A DNA stretch of 64,000 nucleotides from Sipunculus nudus (Eukaryota > Annelida > Sipuncula > Golfingiida > Sipunculidae): positions 58,020,300 through 58,084,299 of the forward strand of contig CM049314.1 of NCBI GenBank assembly GCA_026874595.1, in the 5' to 3' direction. Both the position numbers and the translations under genes were made by a program. The notes below the pieces were generated by a model that was given only the letters and a program-made list of their open reading frames with translations, searched no databases and was not told where the DNA came from. Shown piece by piece: positions 37,867-49,751 of this stretch. Numbering within the stretch: the first letter of the stretch is position 1; each line of letters opens with the position of its first letter.

Positions 37867-38950
37867 CAGTATAACCTCTTTCATTCGCCCCTTGTTCATC
37901 CGCCAAACTTGCCTATCGCCAACAAATGACAAAGTTTCGATTTCCTTACTACTTATTTACCTCGTTCATTTGTCAGCCTCGCTATCCGCCTTCCGCAAGG
38001 TGCTTTTTTACCCATATGTGCCACACTCCCTTGAGCATACGCCAACTTCCCGATTCCAGCTTAAGACAAGTCGGGTTGTCTGTGTTTACAACATGTCGCG
38101 CCTCACAGCTTATGGATCAAGTACCCGGTGCCACTGATTAATTAAGACTTAACATCCTTGAAAGTTGTTTGGGGACAGCTGTCATCCGCTGAGTGACCGG
38201 TGTTGATTTGACACCTAGAATTGTTTGGATAAGTGTCATTTAATGAGGCAAATCAGATTAGTAGTTTGGAGCAATTAACAGGGGTACAAGGTCAAGCGCC
38301 GTATTTCGAGTGAAGACAACAGCGAACCCAGGGGGATTGGCCTTATGGATGCAGTTCGCTGGACGAAGCGTGCCTGGGAATCCGTCAGCAGCGCCACATT
38401 CGGCAATTGTTGGAAACACACAGGATTTATACCCAGGGGTGACCAACCAAATGAAACAGATCGGCACGGCGGTCCAGAAGCAAACGGTATCCTTCCGCTT
38501 CTACAACGAGTGACAGGTTGTCTCGAGATTCACCACAGTACACGCATATTTATCAGGAAGTCGTCAATGCCGATCAGAATATAGGAACAGCACAACCTAC
38601 GATGATACAGCCCGTCCGATCTCTTAACCTAAGGGAAATAGTTCACCCACTTCCGCACATATCCGCCGAAGTCCGGTAGGCCATGATGACTGTCTCATGA
38701 TATTTCGAGAGCTCCAACTACAGTGAACAGTCCGATGATGACGCATTTTGCAGAATGAACCAAAGAATACAGCTCTTCAGTCACAAGCTGGCAAACAGTG
38801 CTCAATTACGGAATTCTTTGGGGCACAATCGGATGAAAGTGAAACGGCACCTGGTGTCTTTTGATCGGATATATCTTATACATGTATATCTTTGTAAAAA
38901 TATTGTACTTACTTTTTCTGTATTATTTGTAATCTTTCTTACTATGTGAA
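37867..38950 (+). mobile_element. Pogo/Tigger-like DNA transposon remnant
   Basis: It starts at a TA with CAGTATAACCTCTTTCATTC, a terminus typical of pogo/Tigger elements, followed by repeated TTCGCC and ATCCGCC words. At about 38340-38440 a frame reads LMDAVRWTKRAWESVS, then NCWKHTGF, which matches the end of the DDE_1 transposase (a helical AW-V--TI-NCW-KAGF pattern). No catalytic DDE region and no right terminus were identified, so it is a decayed internal or 3'-deleted copy. It lies in the same interval of the synthetase pseudogene as the next element. Confidence 0.6.
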
Positions 38951-39041
38951 TAAAGTTATGTAAATATATAATTTTTTTATATGACTAGTTAAAGACGAGC
39001 CTGAAAAATGCATGTGCCGATTTTAGCTAACCTGCACATTC

Positions 39042-39042
39042 C

Positions 39043-39113
<71 letters not shown>
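39042..39113. repeat. (TA)n microsatellite
   Basis: TA repeats with one interruption (ACA). The next pogo-like element inserted at the TA dinucleotide at its right edge. Confidence 0.95.
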
Positions 39114-39116
<3 letters not shown>

Positions 39117-39250
39117 TAGAACGCCTGCTAACGGCCACGCCTCAATAACGGTCAATACGTCTATAACGGTCAGATTTTCCGGTCCCGAATTTTCGACCGT
39201 TATATTTCATAATCATTTTGTTGTCAATTACGGTCACTCCTCTATTCCGT

Positions 39251-42200
39251 TGTAACATTCTTGCCCTTTGACCTGGACCTCAGTTGGTCATGCAGGAGCG
39301 GGGCATAAACACTGATTGACAGTAAACATAGAGATGCCCCATAGCCAATCACAGGCAGCTAAGGACTTCGCCCTCTCCCCTCAGAGATAAAACCCCCTTG
39401 CCCTGGCAATTCCAGTCTCCCTTGGATCATCGAGCAGTGGACCCCTATGCCTGCCCTCTGTGGCAGGCAGAGGGTATATGGCTTCTTTTTCACCTTGGGG
39501 TTGGTTTTACGACAATGTCGGCTACCCAGGTGAAGAGCCATCCACTACCAAAGAGCAGTCCTTTTATCTAGTCTGGTAAGTATCTTTCTGTTTCATTTAA
39601 GTCTAGATAATAATATGCAGTCCTGATATTTTGAAGGTTTAGGCTCTAAATTTTATTCCAGTAAAAAGTGTTATTTTATCTCTTTAAATTGTGCGAGTGC
39701 ATGTTGCCCAAGCCCAATTTCCTCCCAGAATAAATAAGCAGCTACATCTGGCGAGCGTGCCAGGGGTTGTTACTAACAGCTAGGAGACGAATTCTGGTAA
39801 ATAAATTGCTTATTTTGAGTTAATTCTGGATTTTTTAGCATCAGTATATACTTAAGGGGCTTAGGTTGTAAAATTTTGCTAAATTAGCGATCTATTAAAA
39901 GGAAACATAGTACCACCTATAATAGGCTTGGATGTAACATGTCTGGCACACCTGGAAGATTTTTTTATTGGTATCCTATTTGCCTAGATCTCTGAGTATC
40001 TGGCATAGTACCATTTATTCTGCCTCAACCCTGAGAGTTTTACTAGTCGCTTATTAGGGTTCATATCCCGGCATAGTATGTGCTTTTCCTGGTTGAGTTT
40101 TTATTTAGTTTGGCATATAAGGGCATAAAATATATACCAGTTGCCTTGGGTGATACCCGGCATGGTTGTCCCTTCTTATGCAGTGTTTTATTGCTGGCAA
40201 AGTTCCCAGTCGCTTTTTAAGGAGATGTTCTCCGGCATGGAAACAATTTTTGCCTAGTGATTTTGGTGTCTGACATGGCTGCATGTCTGCCTTGTGGGTT
40301 TTGCGTATCGCCTAGAGAGTTCTCGATTGTGGCAGGGTACCACCTTTCACCTAGAGTATTTTGTATCTGGTATGGTGGCGCCACTTGCATACGATTGTAC
40401 CTGCTATCATATCTAAACCTAGCTATAACATCAACCAGCACAAATTTGTTTCTCTTGAGTATTGGGATTAATTAAAATAAATTAGACCAGTGTGCATACC
40501 TAACACACCAGTTAATCTGGCATCACTCATTTAGAAGCTTAACTTGTTTAATTGGGTTAATTTCAGTGATATCCTATCAATAATATTATAAGGTGAACAA
40601 CACACCAAAATACTACATAAGTGGAATGAATACACGAATAAAATCAATAAATAAGCTGCCTTCAAATTTATGTCCACTCTATATTGCAGTTGAGAGTAGT
40701 GATATTTAAAATAAATAACAAACCATATATACATTGCTGGATGGGTAGAACGTTTTTTTTGTAACCAAAATACGTTCCACTACGGATTAGAGTTACGTAA
40801 TGTTAACGAGGTGGTATAAATCTGATAACTACAAACCAAGTTAGCTATTACACATGATCTGAATCAACAGAGCTTAATAAAAAGGAAATAAATAATGATA
40901 ATAATGATGAAACTGTTGATGATAAAATGATGATGTATTAAAAATATAAACTGTAAATTGTTAATGCTAGAAACAGATTAAATAAAGAAATTCTAATTTT
41001 TCAAATAAACTAATAAATAGGTAACTAACCCTGATATCTAATTTGAATGTTATATTCATAGATACTAGTCTTGTAAAAAAAAAAATCAATCAATAAATAA
41101 CTCTGCTTTAACAAATTCTTGGGCAGCACTGCTTACAATTTTCCCTCAATTAAAGTCATGTATAGGTGTTGTATATTACAGGTACACTTTCTTTAACTGA
41201 TTAAAACTACTATGCAATCATTGATTTATCTGGTAATATTATTTGATGTATTACTATGCTTAAGTTCACATTTAAATATGTAAGGGGATCTTATATTTAG
41301 CGAGAAATCTCGCTGTTACTTGATTATTATTACTTGGTCAGTTTAATTCGTATTTTAGCCCAGTGAGAGGGCATATTTCGGCCGAGCGGGACTTAAAAAA
41401 CCGTCCCAATTCTGAGGCCAAACAGGGCACAGAATAAATACTGTTTATAAAAAGCTTACCCGAGGGTAATGTAAATACGTCTAAACACTGATCAGATGAT
41501 ACAGTATGCGAGTGAATCTCGCTAGATAAGTCGACCAATGGTCTTAATGGTTCACCCCAGTGAGAGGGCATGTTTCGGCCGTGCGGGGCCTAAAATACCG
41601 TCTGTATTTTGAGGCCAAACAGGACACAAAATAAATACTGTTTATGAAAAGCTTACCCGGGGGTAAAGCATATACGTCTAAACACTGATCAGATGATGAT
41701 ACAGTGTGCGAGCGAATCTCGCTGTATTAGTAGACCAGTGGTCGATATATTAATTAGCCCAATGAGGGGGCATGTTTCAGCCAGACGGGGCTCTGAATAA
41801 ATTCCGTTACAGTCGTGAGGCCTGACAGGGCACAAAGAAAATACTGTCCATTAAATCTGATACGTTGGTTACTTTTGCCAATCTTGTATCTTCGGGCTAT
41901 ACAACTTTTGGGGACCATAGTTACCCCTAGTTTTATATACTCCAAATAAAACGGAGAAATGAGCCCAGATTATGCCTATTGGAGGGTCCCTTTATGTAAC
42001 CGCTGTCAATTTTATTTAATAATGTATAGTTGAAAACTTAGATCAAGTGTTTAACTGTTTTAATGTTTTACCAAGGGGCCGCTTATCATCATTCTTTATG
42101 TTTGATTATGTATAATTTTTTGTGAGAGCTATTTTTTTAAATAGTCATGTCTAGGTTATTGCCGCAAAAATTATACTTGTGTCATAAGGACAGATACTGC

Positions 42201-43354
42201 GCTCTTGTATTTTATTTTCAGAGGCTCCATTTTCGCATGAACCAGTTGTCAGCCATCAGTGCAGCCTTTCCAGTATGGTCCGGCTCAGCTCTTCTGCTAC
42301 AGCAAGCTGCAACCTGAGCCAACATTCCACTACAGCCAGATATTGGACGCTTTTTTAAATGCAGAACACCTTGAGTTAATACTGAGGCCTGTGGCGCTAC
42401 CAACTGGACTGATATGTTATTAAATCCTTTATGGCCACCTGGCTCACTAATGGACTGTAACATGTAACAACTTATTGTACCTGGTGCATGTTGAATGTCA
42501 TTGATGTGTCTTTGAATGTTTTATATTGTTTTTGAATGTGCAATAAAAATTACACAATCCCTGAACTTTCAAAACAACTATCAGACTGCAAAAGTCCCTA
42601 ATCACTGGGGGTACTGTGTGGGGAGAGAACACTCCCTACCCGCTGTTGTAGCATTGGATAAACCTACCTCCCCCCTCCCAACATGGGAGTTAGGGGTTGG
42701 GTAGCCGGCTAACAGCCTATACACAGCCTGCCAGCCATGTTTTGGTCATACAACAAACAAACAAAAACAATCCCTCCTTTCCAAAGGCTAGATATTATGA
42801 CTGCTATCGCAAAATTTTCCACTGAAGTGTAAAATTTTTCCCTATAGGGGGGAAGGATGTAACATTCTTGCCCTTTGACCTGGACCTCAGTTGGTCATGT
42901 AGGGGCGGGGCATAAACACTGATTGACAGTAAACATAGAGATGCCCCATAGCCAATCACAGGCAGCTAAGGACTTCGCCCTCTCCCCTCAGAGATAAAAC
43001 GCCCTTGCCCTGGCAATTCAAGTCTCCCTTGGATCATCGAGCAGTGGACCCCTATGCCTGCCCTCTGTGGCAGGCAGAGGGTATATGGCTTCTTTTTTCA
43101 CCTTGGGGTTGGTTTTACGACAATGTCGGCTACCCAGGTGAAGAGCCATCCACTACCAAAGAGCAGTCCTTTTATCTAGTCTGGTAAGTATCTTTCTGTT
43201 TCATTTAAGTCTAGATAATAATATGCAGTCCTGATATTTTGAAGGTTTAGGCTCTAAATTTTATTCCAGTAAAAAGTGTTATTTTATCTCTTTAAATTGT
43301 GCGAGTGCATGTTGCCCAAGCCCAATTTCCTCCCAGAATAAATAAGCAGCTACA
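39251..43354 (+). mobile_element. Non-autonomous LTR retrotransposon, copy 2
   Basis: LTRs are at 39251-39746 (496 bp) and 42858-43354 (497 bp), with TG...CA ends. A TGGCGAGCG primer-binding-like site starts two bases after the 5' LTR, and the purine tract AGGGGGGAAGGA lies at 42846-42857 directly before the 3' LTR; together these fix the orientation. The interior matches copy 1 in reverse complement but lacks a block of about 2.4 kb (copy 1 positions roughly 12.94-15.30 kb). At least five differences separate its two LTRs, so it is older than copy 1. The flanks read CCGT and TCGT, a probable 4-bp duplication with one change. No gag-pol frame exists. Confidence 0.88.
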
Positions 43355-43926
43355 TCGTATTACGGCCAGGTCCCTCGGTCCCGCAGGCCGGGAAACGCCT
43401 CAATTACGGTCAGGGGCAGTGACTCCGTGACATGGGCTCAACAAATCGAGCGGCCACTTCTGACCTCAATATCATTACACAAGTGTCCGCTCTCACATAT
43501 TCCTGTCTGTTAATGAGTGCCTGGATAAAGGTAACCACTCGACCGTGACTGAGTTGTTTGAAACGTAGTCAGCGTCGTACTACCCAACTCAGCCTCATAA
43601 TAATGAGGCTGAGTTGGTAAGGCATATGTTCCAACCTGCGTGCATGTTTGGGAATCAGTCGTGCGAGCCGGAACTTAATCAGAGTGTTTGTCATTTAATA
43701 AAAGAATGACTACCAGCGGGTCCCGATGATAATGTCATCAGAAAAAAAAACGTTAAACTGTGCATCTTTAAACTTTCTTTACTATCCTTGTGAACACGTA
43801 CATCAAACGAAAACAATGCGGCAAACATCGCAAATTTACTCATACATGAATAATTATGAATGCAAAATATATATGGTTACATGTATGAAATGTTACGCAT
43901 ACTCTGTCCCAATCACTTTGACCATT

Positions 43927-44030
43927 ATGACGACCAAGAAAAGACATGAACTTGCTCTCAAAGAAAAGGTAGATCTGATCAGGAAAAGTGAGGGGAAAAG
44001 CAGCCGACAGCTAACAGAAATATATTATTT
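43927..44030 (+). pseudogene. CENP-B-type helix-turn-helix of pogo transposase
   Basis: The frame reads KKRHELALKEKVDLIRKSEG followed by KSSRQLTEIY. This is the pattern of the CENPB_N DNA-binding domain of pogo/Tigger transposases (K-R--LTL-EK--II----G-S---LA--). The frame then runs into an A/T tract and stops. The rest of the transposase is missing. Confidence 0.7.
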
Positions 44031-44224
44031 TTTTTTAAATGATAACAGTAGTTATACTAATACTAATGTATAAACGTTTGTTTTGCTGATCATAAAACAG
44101 ATTTGAACTTGGTTTCGTGTTACATTTTAACCCCCCTATCCTGGTCAAGTCCTGTATAACGGCCACTCCTGTATTAAAGCCACTTTCTTCCAGTCCCGAT
44201 GGTGACCGCATTACAGGCGTTCTA

Positions 44225-44227
<3 letters not shown>

Positions 44228-44290
<63 letters not shown>

Positions 44291-44295
44291 TTATA

Positions 44296-44353
<58 letters not shown>
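44228..44353. repeat. (TA)n microsatellite, interrupted
   Basis: Two TA runs are separated by a short AAATAAATTT and GTG interruption. Confidence 0.95.
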
Positions 44354-44357
<4 letters not shown>

Positions 44358-45259
44358 ATAGATACTGGAGTCATCTCAAAGAGCAGTTGTTTATTTAAGT
44401 AAACCCTTAATTTAAATTTTTAAAAACATATATATGTATACATCTTTACAGTTTATTTTCTGAAAACCTGTTGCAACGGATGAAGGTTTTAGTCATACTG
44501 ATGTATTTTGTCAGGTTTAAAAGCTGGTCCTGTAATTTTTATTGTAATTGACTTGATATTTATTGCTATTAACACGAAAAATATTATTCTGTCCTGAGAT
44601 AACAATTATAAAATGGTTTTATAAATTTGTCAAGTGTCAGAAGTTCAATGTTCTCACAGGGGATCTTGTATACTGTAATGAAGATGGGTTCTTTTATCTG
44701 GTTGACCGTATCAAGGAATTGATCACATACAAAGCTTCCCAGGTGTTGCCGGCAGAGTTCGAAACTGTACTTATGACAACTACGATATTGATGACGCAGG
44801 CGTTACATGTGTACTTCATGGGGCTTCGGGGGAAGCACCGTTTGCCATCGTTGTCTAAGCCCCTGGTTTATGTTTATCTGAGATTGATATATTCGTAACC
44901 GGTACGTAGACAGCTCTTACAAAACAATATAGGATTTAGATGAATTTAAAGTATGATGTATTTTTATTTGTATATGAAAATTATTTTAAAGCTTATATAT
45001 AACATCAGTTCACAGAGTCTTAAGGGAGATGTAAGTTAACCGGTTTTAAATCATTTCCCTTTTATGCAAGGGTAAAGTCGATCAGTATATTTCTGTTTTA
45101 AACATTTTTTTTCTTTTCTTTTTTAGTATAGAAAAGTGTATGGAATTGTGTTTTGTTTGCATTTTAGATAAGGCTGCCCCTTATAAATAAATGAACGGGG
45201 CATTGGCGTCAATTTTTCTTCCAGGGTGGGGGGATGACTCGCCGACACACCCACACACA

Positions 45260-45319
45260 CACACACACATATATATATACTATATATATGTACCTTTTTG
45301 GCGCCTGTATGACACATTT

Positions 45320-45366
<47 letters not shown>
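45260..45366. repeat. (CA)n and (TA)n microsatellites
   Basis: A CACACA run passes into TATATA at about 45268-45288. A second TA run of about 43 bp follows at 45324-45366. Confidence 0.9.
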
Positions 45367-45368
<2 letters not shown>

Positions 45369-45490
45369 TTAATCACATTAAATATATTTCAATATAATAT
45401 TTCACAGTAAACTCATAAATGTAGCCTGTCTATATTCTATTCAAATCTATATTTCATTTGCAATATATATATATATATATATATATATAA

Positions 45491-45918
45491 TGGAATCCAT
45501 TAAAGAAATACCGAGTAATACTTCCTGAATGATCTTGAAGAAAGTATCTGGATACCACCACTGTCACAGCGACACCAAATCCTTTAAAACGTATAATCTA
45601 GATGAACAGTTCATATAAATCGTCTCAGAAAATAACAGTCCAATTCAATCACAAAATCAATCTGTTGTAATCCAAAAGTGAAGTTCTTGTAATAATCCCG
45701 AAAGCAAACTGGAGACAGGCCGCACTAAATCTGCATAGAGTTCGTAGAATCCCTGACACTACTGCAATTCTAGGTTAGGTCCAAAACTGACTCACACTCT
45801 TCCCTGTCCGCTGGAATATTTCTCTCTCCTCCCGGCTCTAAAACACAGCCCCTATTTATAACTTTCATCCGAAAATTCTAGAAACTTCTATTTCACGAAA
45901 AATCGAAAGGCCCTAACA
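45491..45918 (-). mobile_element. Solo LTR-like unit with TATA box
   Basis: On the minus strand the 428-bp unit begins TGTTAGGGCC and ends GGATTCCA, the TG...CA form of an LTR. It contains TATAAATAGGGG about 70 bp from its start, a strong TATA-box candidate. No internal region or second copy adjoins it, and the flanking four bases (ATAA and ATAC) differ at one position. It is unrelated to the 499-bp LTR family. Confidence 0.5.
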
Positions 45919-45929
45919 ATACATAATAA

Positions 45930-47085
45930 TATAAAGCTTAGACCGGCATTAGAAAGGATGGATCTTTGCTTAATTTGGTCAAGTAAAAGGGTATATAATT
46001 TACATCGTTTCATACATAATACAATTTTCTTAATTCTTTACACTTGGCACAGTGGCACAATGTTTCTCCCTGGTAAGTAACTCTCCTGAGCATGAATATA
46101 GCCTAAGATACACCGAAAAAAGTATTGATAAAGTTAAATTGTGCATTGAAAATACTTGTGTGCACGTGATAAATCAATTGTAACAGGGTTGTCTGTCTTG
46201 GATGATGAACGGCAACCCACACGATTTTTATAAGAGCACCACACATTAAAAACGCTATTAATATAAGTATTATAAGCTTTTTTAATCGGAACAAAGAAAT
46301 ACAGACAGCGTGTGACGAAGGACTGGTCCCGTTGGCATTTATATTGCCATGATATTATTTACAATAGGGCAATACATATGACGACAAATATTAAAGAGCT
46401 TTTATTTTTTATATTTTTTCAAAACATATATTTACCTAGGTGACCCCTGTGTGTTTAAGGGCTTATCTTTTGTACTCTCTTTTCTATCCATCCGGGAAGT
46501 TTCCATTGTCTTTTTTTTTCATATTGTGAGAGAGGCATGTTATGCACAATACAAAACCTCACGTTAGAGTACGGCGTATTCCTTGCCACCCAACAGAATC
46601 AGTGAACTGCGTAACAAGACGCAACCCTATCGTTAACGATTGTTACAAGCCTATTATATTACCAGCGTGATTGAAGATGGAGGACAGAACGCCGAAAAGA
46701 CCTGTTCTTTATAAAATATTAAGATATTTACTTGCTGTCTATACACGGGTAATAACGTACTATTTTGTTGATTTTCGAACTTAACCGTGCCGGTTAGTTT
46801 GACCATGTTTTATTTCATTCATTGGTTTAGCTGTATCTTTGTGTTGGTTGAGAGAGTTTATTTGTTGAGAGGATAGTCGGCCTACCGATTAGAGTGATTG
46901 TGTCGTGAGACAATGAGCGTACTCAATAATTGTTACCCCTTGCCCCAGGTCTAATTATGCCACTATTATGGCGAGCGGGTTTCCTTCCCAGCCTATTTGG
47001 TGTTAAGCATGCTTGTGAATATAAATGAGCCTTCAGTGTAGTGGGGTATTCATGAATCGCATAGGCAGAGTTTAAGGGAGCCTTC
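45930..47085. other. No gene seen
   Basis: Non-coding DNA. A hydrophobic minus-strand frame at 46103-46294 lacks an ATG start and any linked exon. The right part may already belong to the LTR or leader of the gypsy-like remnant at 48.2 kb, but no boundaries were found. Confidence 0.35.
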
Positions 47086-47089
47086 GGTG

Positions 47090-47290
47090 TCCAGAGCGAA
47101 GCCAGCCGCCAGTCGTTGACCAGTTTCGCCAGTCGAGGTCCACTACGGCAGTCAGGCTCAAGTCCCGCCAGTCCGGGTCATGCCGCCAGTTAGTGTCCAG
47201 TGTCGCAAGTTGGGGACCAGTGCAGCCAGTTGAGGACCAGTGCCGCCAGTCGGGAACCAAATTTGCCAGTCGGGGTCACGTATTGCCAGT
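47090..47290. repeat. Degenerate GCCAGT minisatellite
   Basis: About nine units of 20-24 bp built on GCCAGTCGGGGACCAGT. The sequence is GC-rich in an AT-rich setting. It lies upstream of the gypsy-like gag and may be part of its leader. Confidence 0.7.
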
Positions 47291-48214
47291 TTAGGACGTC
47301 TAGAGACTGTTAAACTGGTGTTTTACTAGAGTTTTTTTTGTGTACAATCAGTATATTTCATGTAAAGGCGTAACAGGCTGGAAACCCTATATGGTAGGTG
47401 TGTTTCTTAAATTTTGTAACCTCTTTTAATATATTCTTTTCTGCTTAGCCGCTGCCTTGTGTTTTGTTGTGTACCTGAGTGCCGATACGATCAAAATTCG
47501 CATTTTCTCTAATTTACCACGTTAAACAAAACGCGTCCCGCTCCTTAACTTGGTTAGAGCAGTCTTTTGTTCTTTGGCACCGGTAAGGGGTAACGTTATC
47601 GGGGACGTTGGTTGATGCCCAGAACCGGGAGGTTTAACGGGAGCTTTAGAGTAAAAATTAAAGATTTTTGAAGGGAACGTGACATGTGAAACGCAACATC
47701 GGTAACCTGTGCACGTTAGTATAGCTAGCGTTATGGGGTAGAACACAGCTAGTGCTCAACCTGTACACGTTGGTAAAGCCGTACAACGGCAACTTTGAGT
47801 AATTAAGAGTCTTTCCTTAACTTGTTACAAGAGAGCCATTAAGGGCCACAGCTTCTCTCTAAGTAGCTCTGGTATGCGGCTTTGATATTAGTACTCTGCA
47901 GTGTCAGGTAACTCCGACCACTGAGGTTTTACCGCCCACTTGTTTTATCCACCAGATTTGGCAGACGTTCGCGCAGCGTGTCGTCGAAGTGTGTCGTATA
48001 CCTACCTATATCCTCGGTTTTGTTGGTCCGTATACCCTGTTAGGTCGGATTTTGTGTCTGTCAGTTAGTACGTGTGGTGTTACAGTAGGTTAAGGGTAGT
48101 ATTGAGTTCAGTCGCGTTAGCACTCAGGTCGAGACGGGTGTTGTTTCGTTGACCCCGTGTTAAAAAGTAAGGTCTTGCGTACGCGTTGCAAGATGTTCTA
48201 TATCTACGCACCTG

Positions 48215-49200
48215 ATGAAAGAGGCCCTAGAATGTGGTAGGAAGATGGATTATACAGGAAAGGATTTACAGAAGATTATCAGAGTTGCTCAGGCTAGAGA
48301 GCAGGACCCGCAGGAACGAGATGAGCGTGGTAGGGAATCGTCATATCCTCACCGTTATGTACTATGCCACTCGCTGGCCTGAGGCCGTGACACTGTCCAA
48401 CATAGAGACCGTCAAGGTAGCAGAGGCGTAAGTAGATATATACACGCGGGTAGGTATACCGGCCGAAATTCTCACTGACATTTGGAGTCAATTTAGCTCT
48501 GAACTCATGCGTGAGGTTAGCAGACTGCTATCGATAAAAGAGTTGACCACAACTTCTTACCACCCTATGGTCAACGGGATGGTGGAGCGGTGTAATGGAA
48601 CGCGAAAGCTTATGCTGAAGCGGATGTGCAGTGAGCGGCCCAAAGACTGACATCGATACGTGAATGCTGTATTGTACTCTTATCGCGAAGTAAGGCAGGG
48701 AAGTTTGGGGTTTCCGCCCTTTGAATTGCTTTACAGACGGTCAGTAAAAGATCCGATGGGGACATTGCGTGAATTCTGGACCTAAGAGGGCACAGGTGCC
48801 GAGGTTAAAACCACGTATAAATACGTCCTTGACCTGATCAAACGGTTAAATTACACGTGCGCCTTCACAAGAGATGCCTTAGAAAACGCTGCAGTTCGAG
48901 ATAAGCTTCTCTACAATAGAGGCAAGCTGTTCGCGAATATTAAAATCGGCGAACAAGTTTTGTTGTTGTTGCCGACTGACCCCATTAACTATAATGCAAA
49001 AGAAGGGACTATATCCGGTCACCTGGAAGGTCAGTGACCTGGAATTCCCATTTAAGGTCAATCGGAAGGTGAAAACCTTCCACATTAATCTACCACAGTA
49101 TCATAGTAAGCCAGAGCCGCAACACAATCCCGCAGCGGTGGGTAAATCAAAACGTAAAGAATATAATTTTTCTATTGGGCCGTCGTGGGAATAGAATACA
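48215..49200 (+). pseudogene. Ty3/gypsy remnant: gag start joined to integrase
   Basis: An ATG at 48215 opens a gag-like N-terminus (MKEALECGRKMDYTG and a charged helix with QERDERGRE). It runs without the rest of gag, protease or RT into an integrase core in another frame: TVMYYATRWPEA, EILTDIWSQFSSELM, YHPMVNGMVERCNGT, then GSLGFPPFELLYRR. The second Asp and the Glu of the DDE triad are present; the first Asp is Tyr. In-frame stops occur at about 48428, 48646 and 48783. The end near 49140-49200 is the basic C-terminal region. It is a dead, internally deleted copy. Confidence 0.8.
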
Positions 49201-49751
49201 GATGCTGCGAATATAGCGAATAACTGGTTCAGAAAGCGACGTAAACAGAATGGAACTTTAAAAAAGTATAATTTTACTTTATTCAATGACTGCCTGCTTT
49301 CATTTAATTGAAGGAATGGCCATATGTCTTTATGTATATGTCTGTAATGAACTATTTGACTGTGAATTGGAGAATAAACCTGAGAGGTTGTATGTTTGTT
49401 AACCATATCAATGTCGTAATAATTTGGTCAGGAATTCATGTTTGTGTCATTTATTCTGAATAATTCTGGAGTCAGTTTTTTTTATAAAATCAAGAGTCAA
49501 ACAAATCTTACAAAATATTTTAATTAAAAGTATCTATAGCTTGATTATGTTCTAATTCTATAAAGACAGATAATTTGATAAAATTAATGTCTTAAAGAAA
49601 CTTTGGATTTCTTTAACAAACATGGATATAATATTTGGGTTGTCTCAGTTCATCCAAGGAACATGCTCAAGGAAACAACAACCTTGTTAAGAACGCTTTT
49701 GTTCATTCACTACCTTGTGTTACCGTTGAAATATTAATGATGCCTGGCAGT

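Larger units (their letters stand above)
39114..44227 (+). mobile_element. Pogo-like DNA transposon split by an LTR element
   Basis: The terminal inverted repeats share CAGTAGAACGCCTG at both ends (14 bp identical, then diverging) and are flanked by TA on each side, the Tc1/mariner-pogo duplication. Without the nested LTR element it is about 1.0 kb. At 43927-44025 it retains only a CENP-B-type N-terminal helix-turn-helix. ACGGCCA and ACGGTCA words near both ends look like subterminal transposase sites. It is therefore a deletion derivative that would depend on transposase from elsewhere. Confidence 0.85.
33564..44858 (+). pseudogene. Acyl-CoA synthetase (AMP-binding) pseudogene
   Basis: Exon remnants in order: 33564-33651 (RQLNDSGATFMFTSSDLAE), 34563-34706 (EIILVGEAAGCTSF, then SSGTTGLLK), 35618-35780 (LPTLALFLLQSP, then LRVVGCDGA), 37133-37233 (VYGMAETTTLC, ending GLAGTNTETQ) and 44660-44858 ([20 protein letters not shown], then [11 protein letters not shown]). 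These are the ordered motifs of the ANL superfamily (4CL/luciferase/acyl-CoA synthetase): phosphate loop SSGTTG-PK, YGMTE-type A5 and TGD-DRIKE A7/A8. Breaks: a frameshift just before SSGTTG, a frameshift and TAA between QSP and LRVVG, a one-base shift after ETVL and a TAA soon after. The KGV-LTH exon, the NPEAT region and the C-terminal lysine domain were not found. Two pogo-like elements and an LTR element lie between the last two exons. Confidence 0.8.

Noticed and set aside
46103-46294. Hydrophobic N-terminus resembling a type II membrane anchor exon
   Set aside because: The frame begins at TTG with no upstream ATG, and no partner exon was found.
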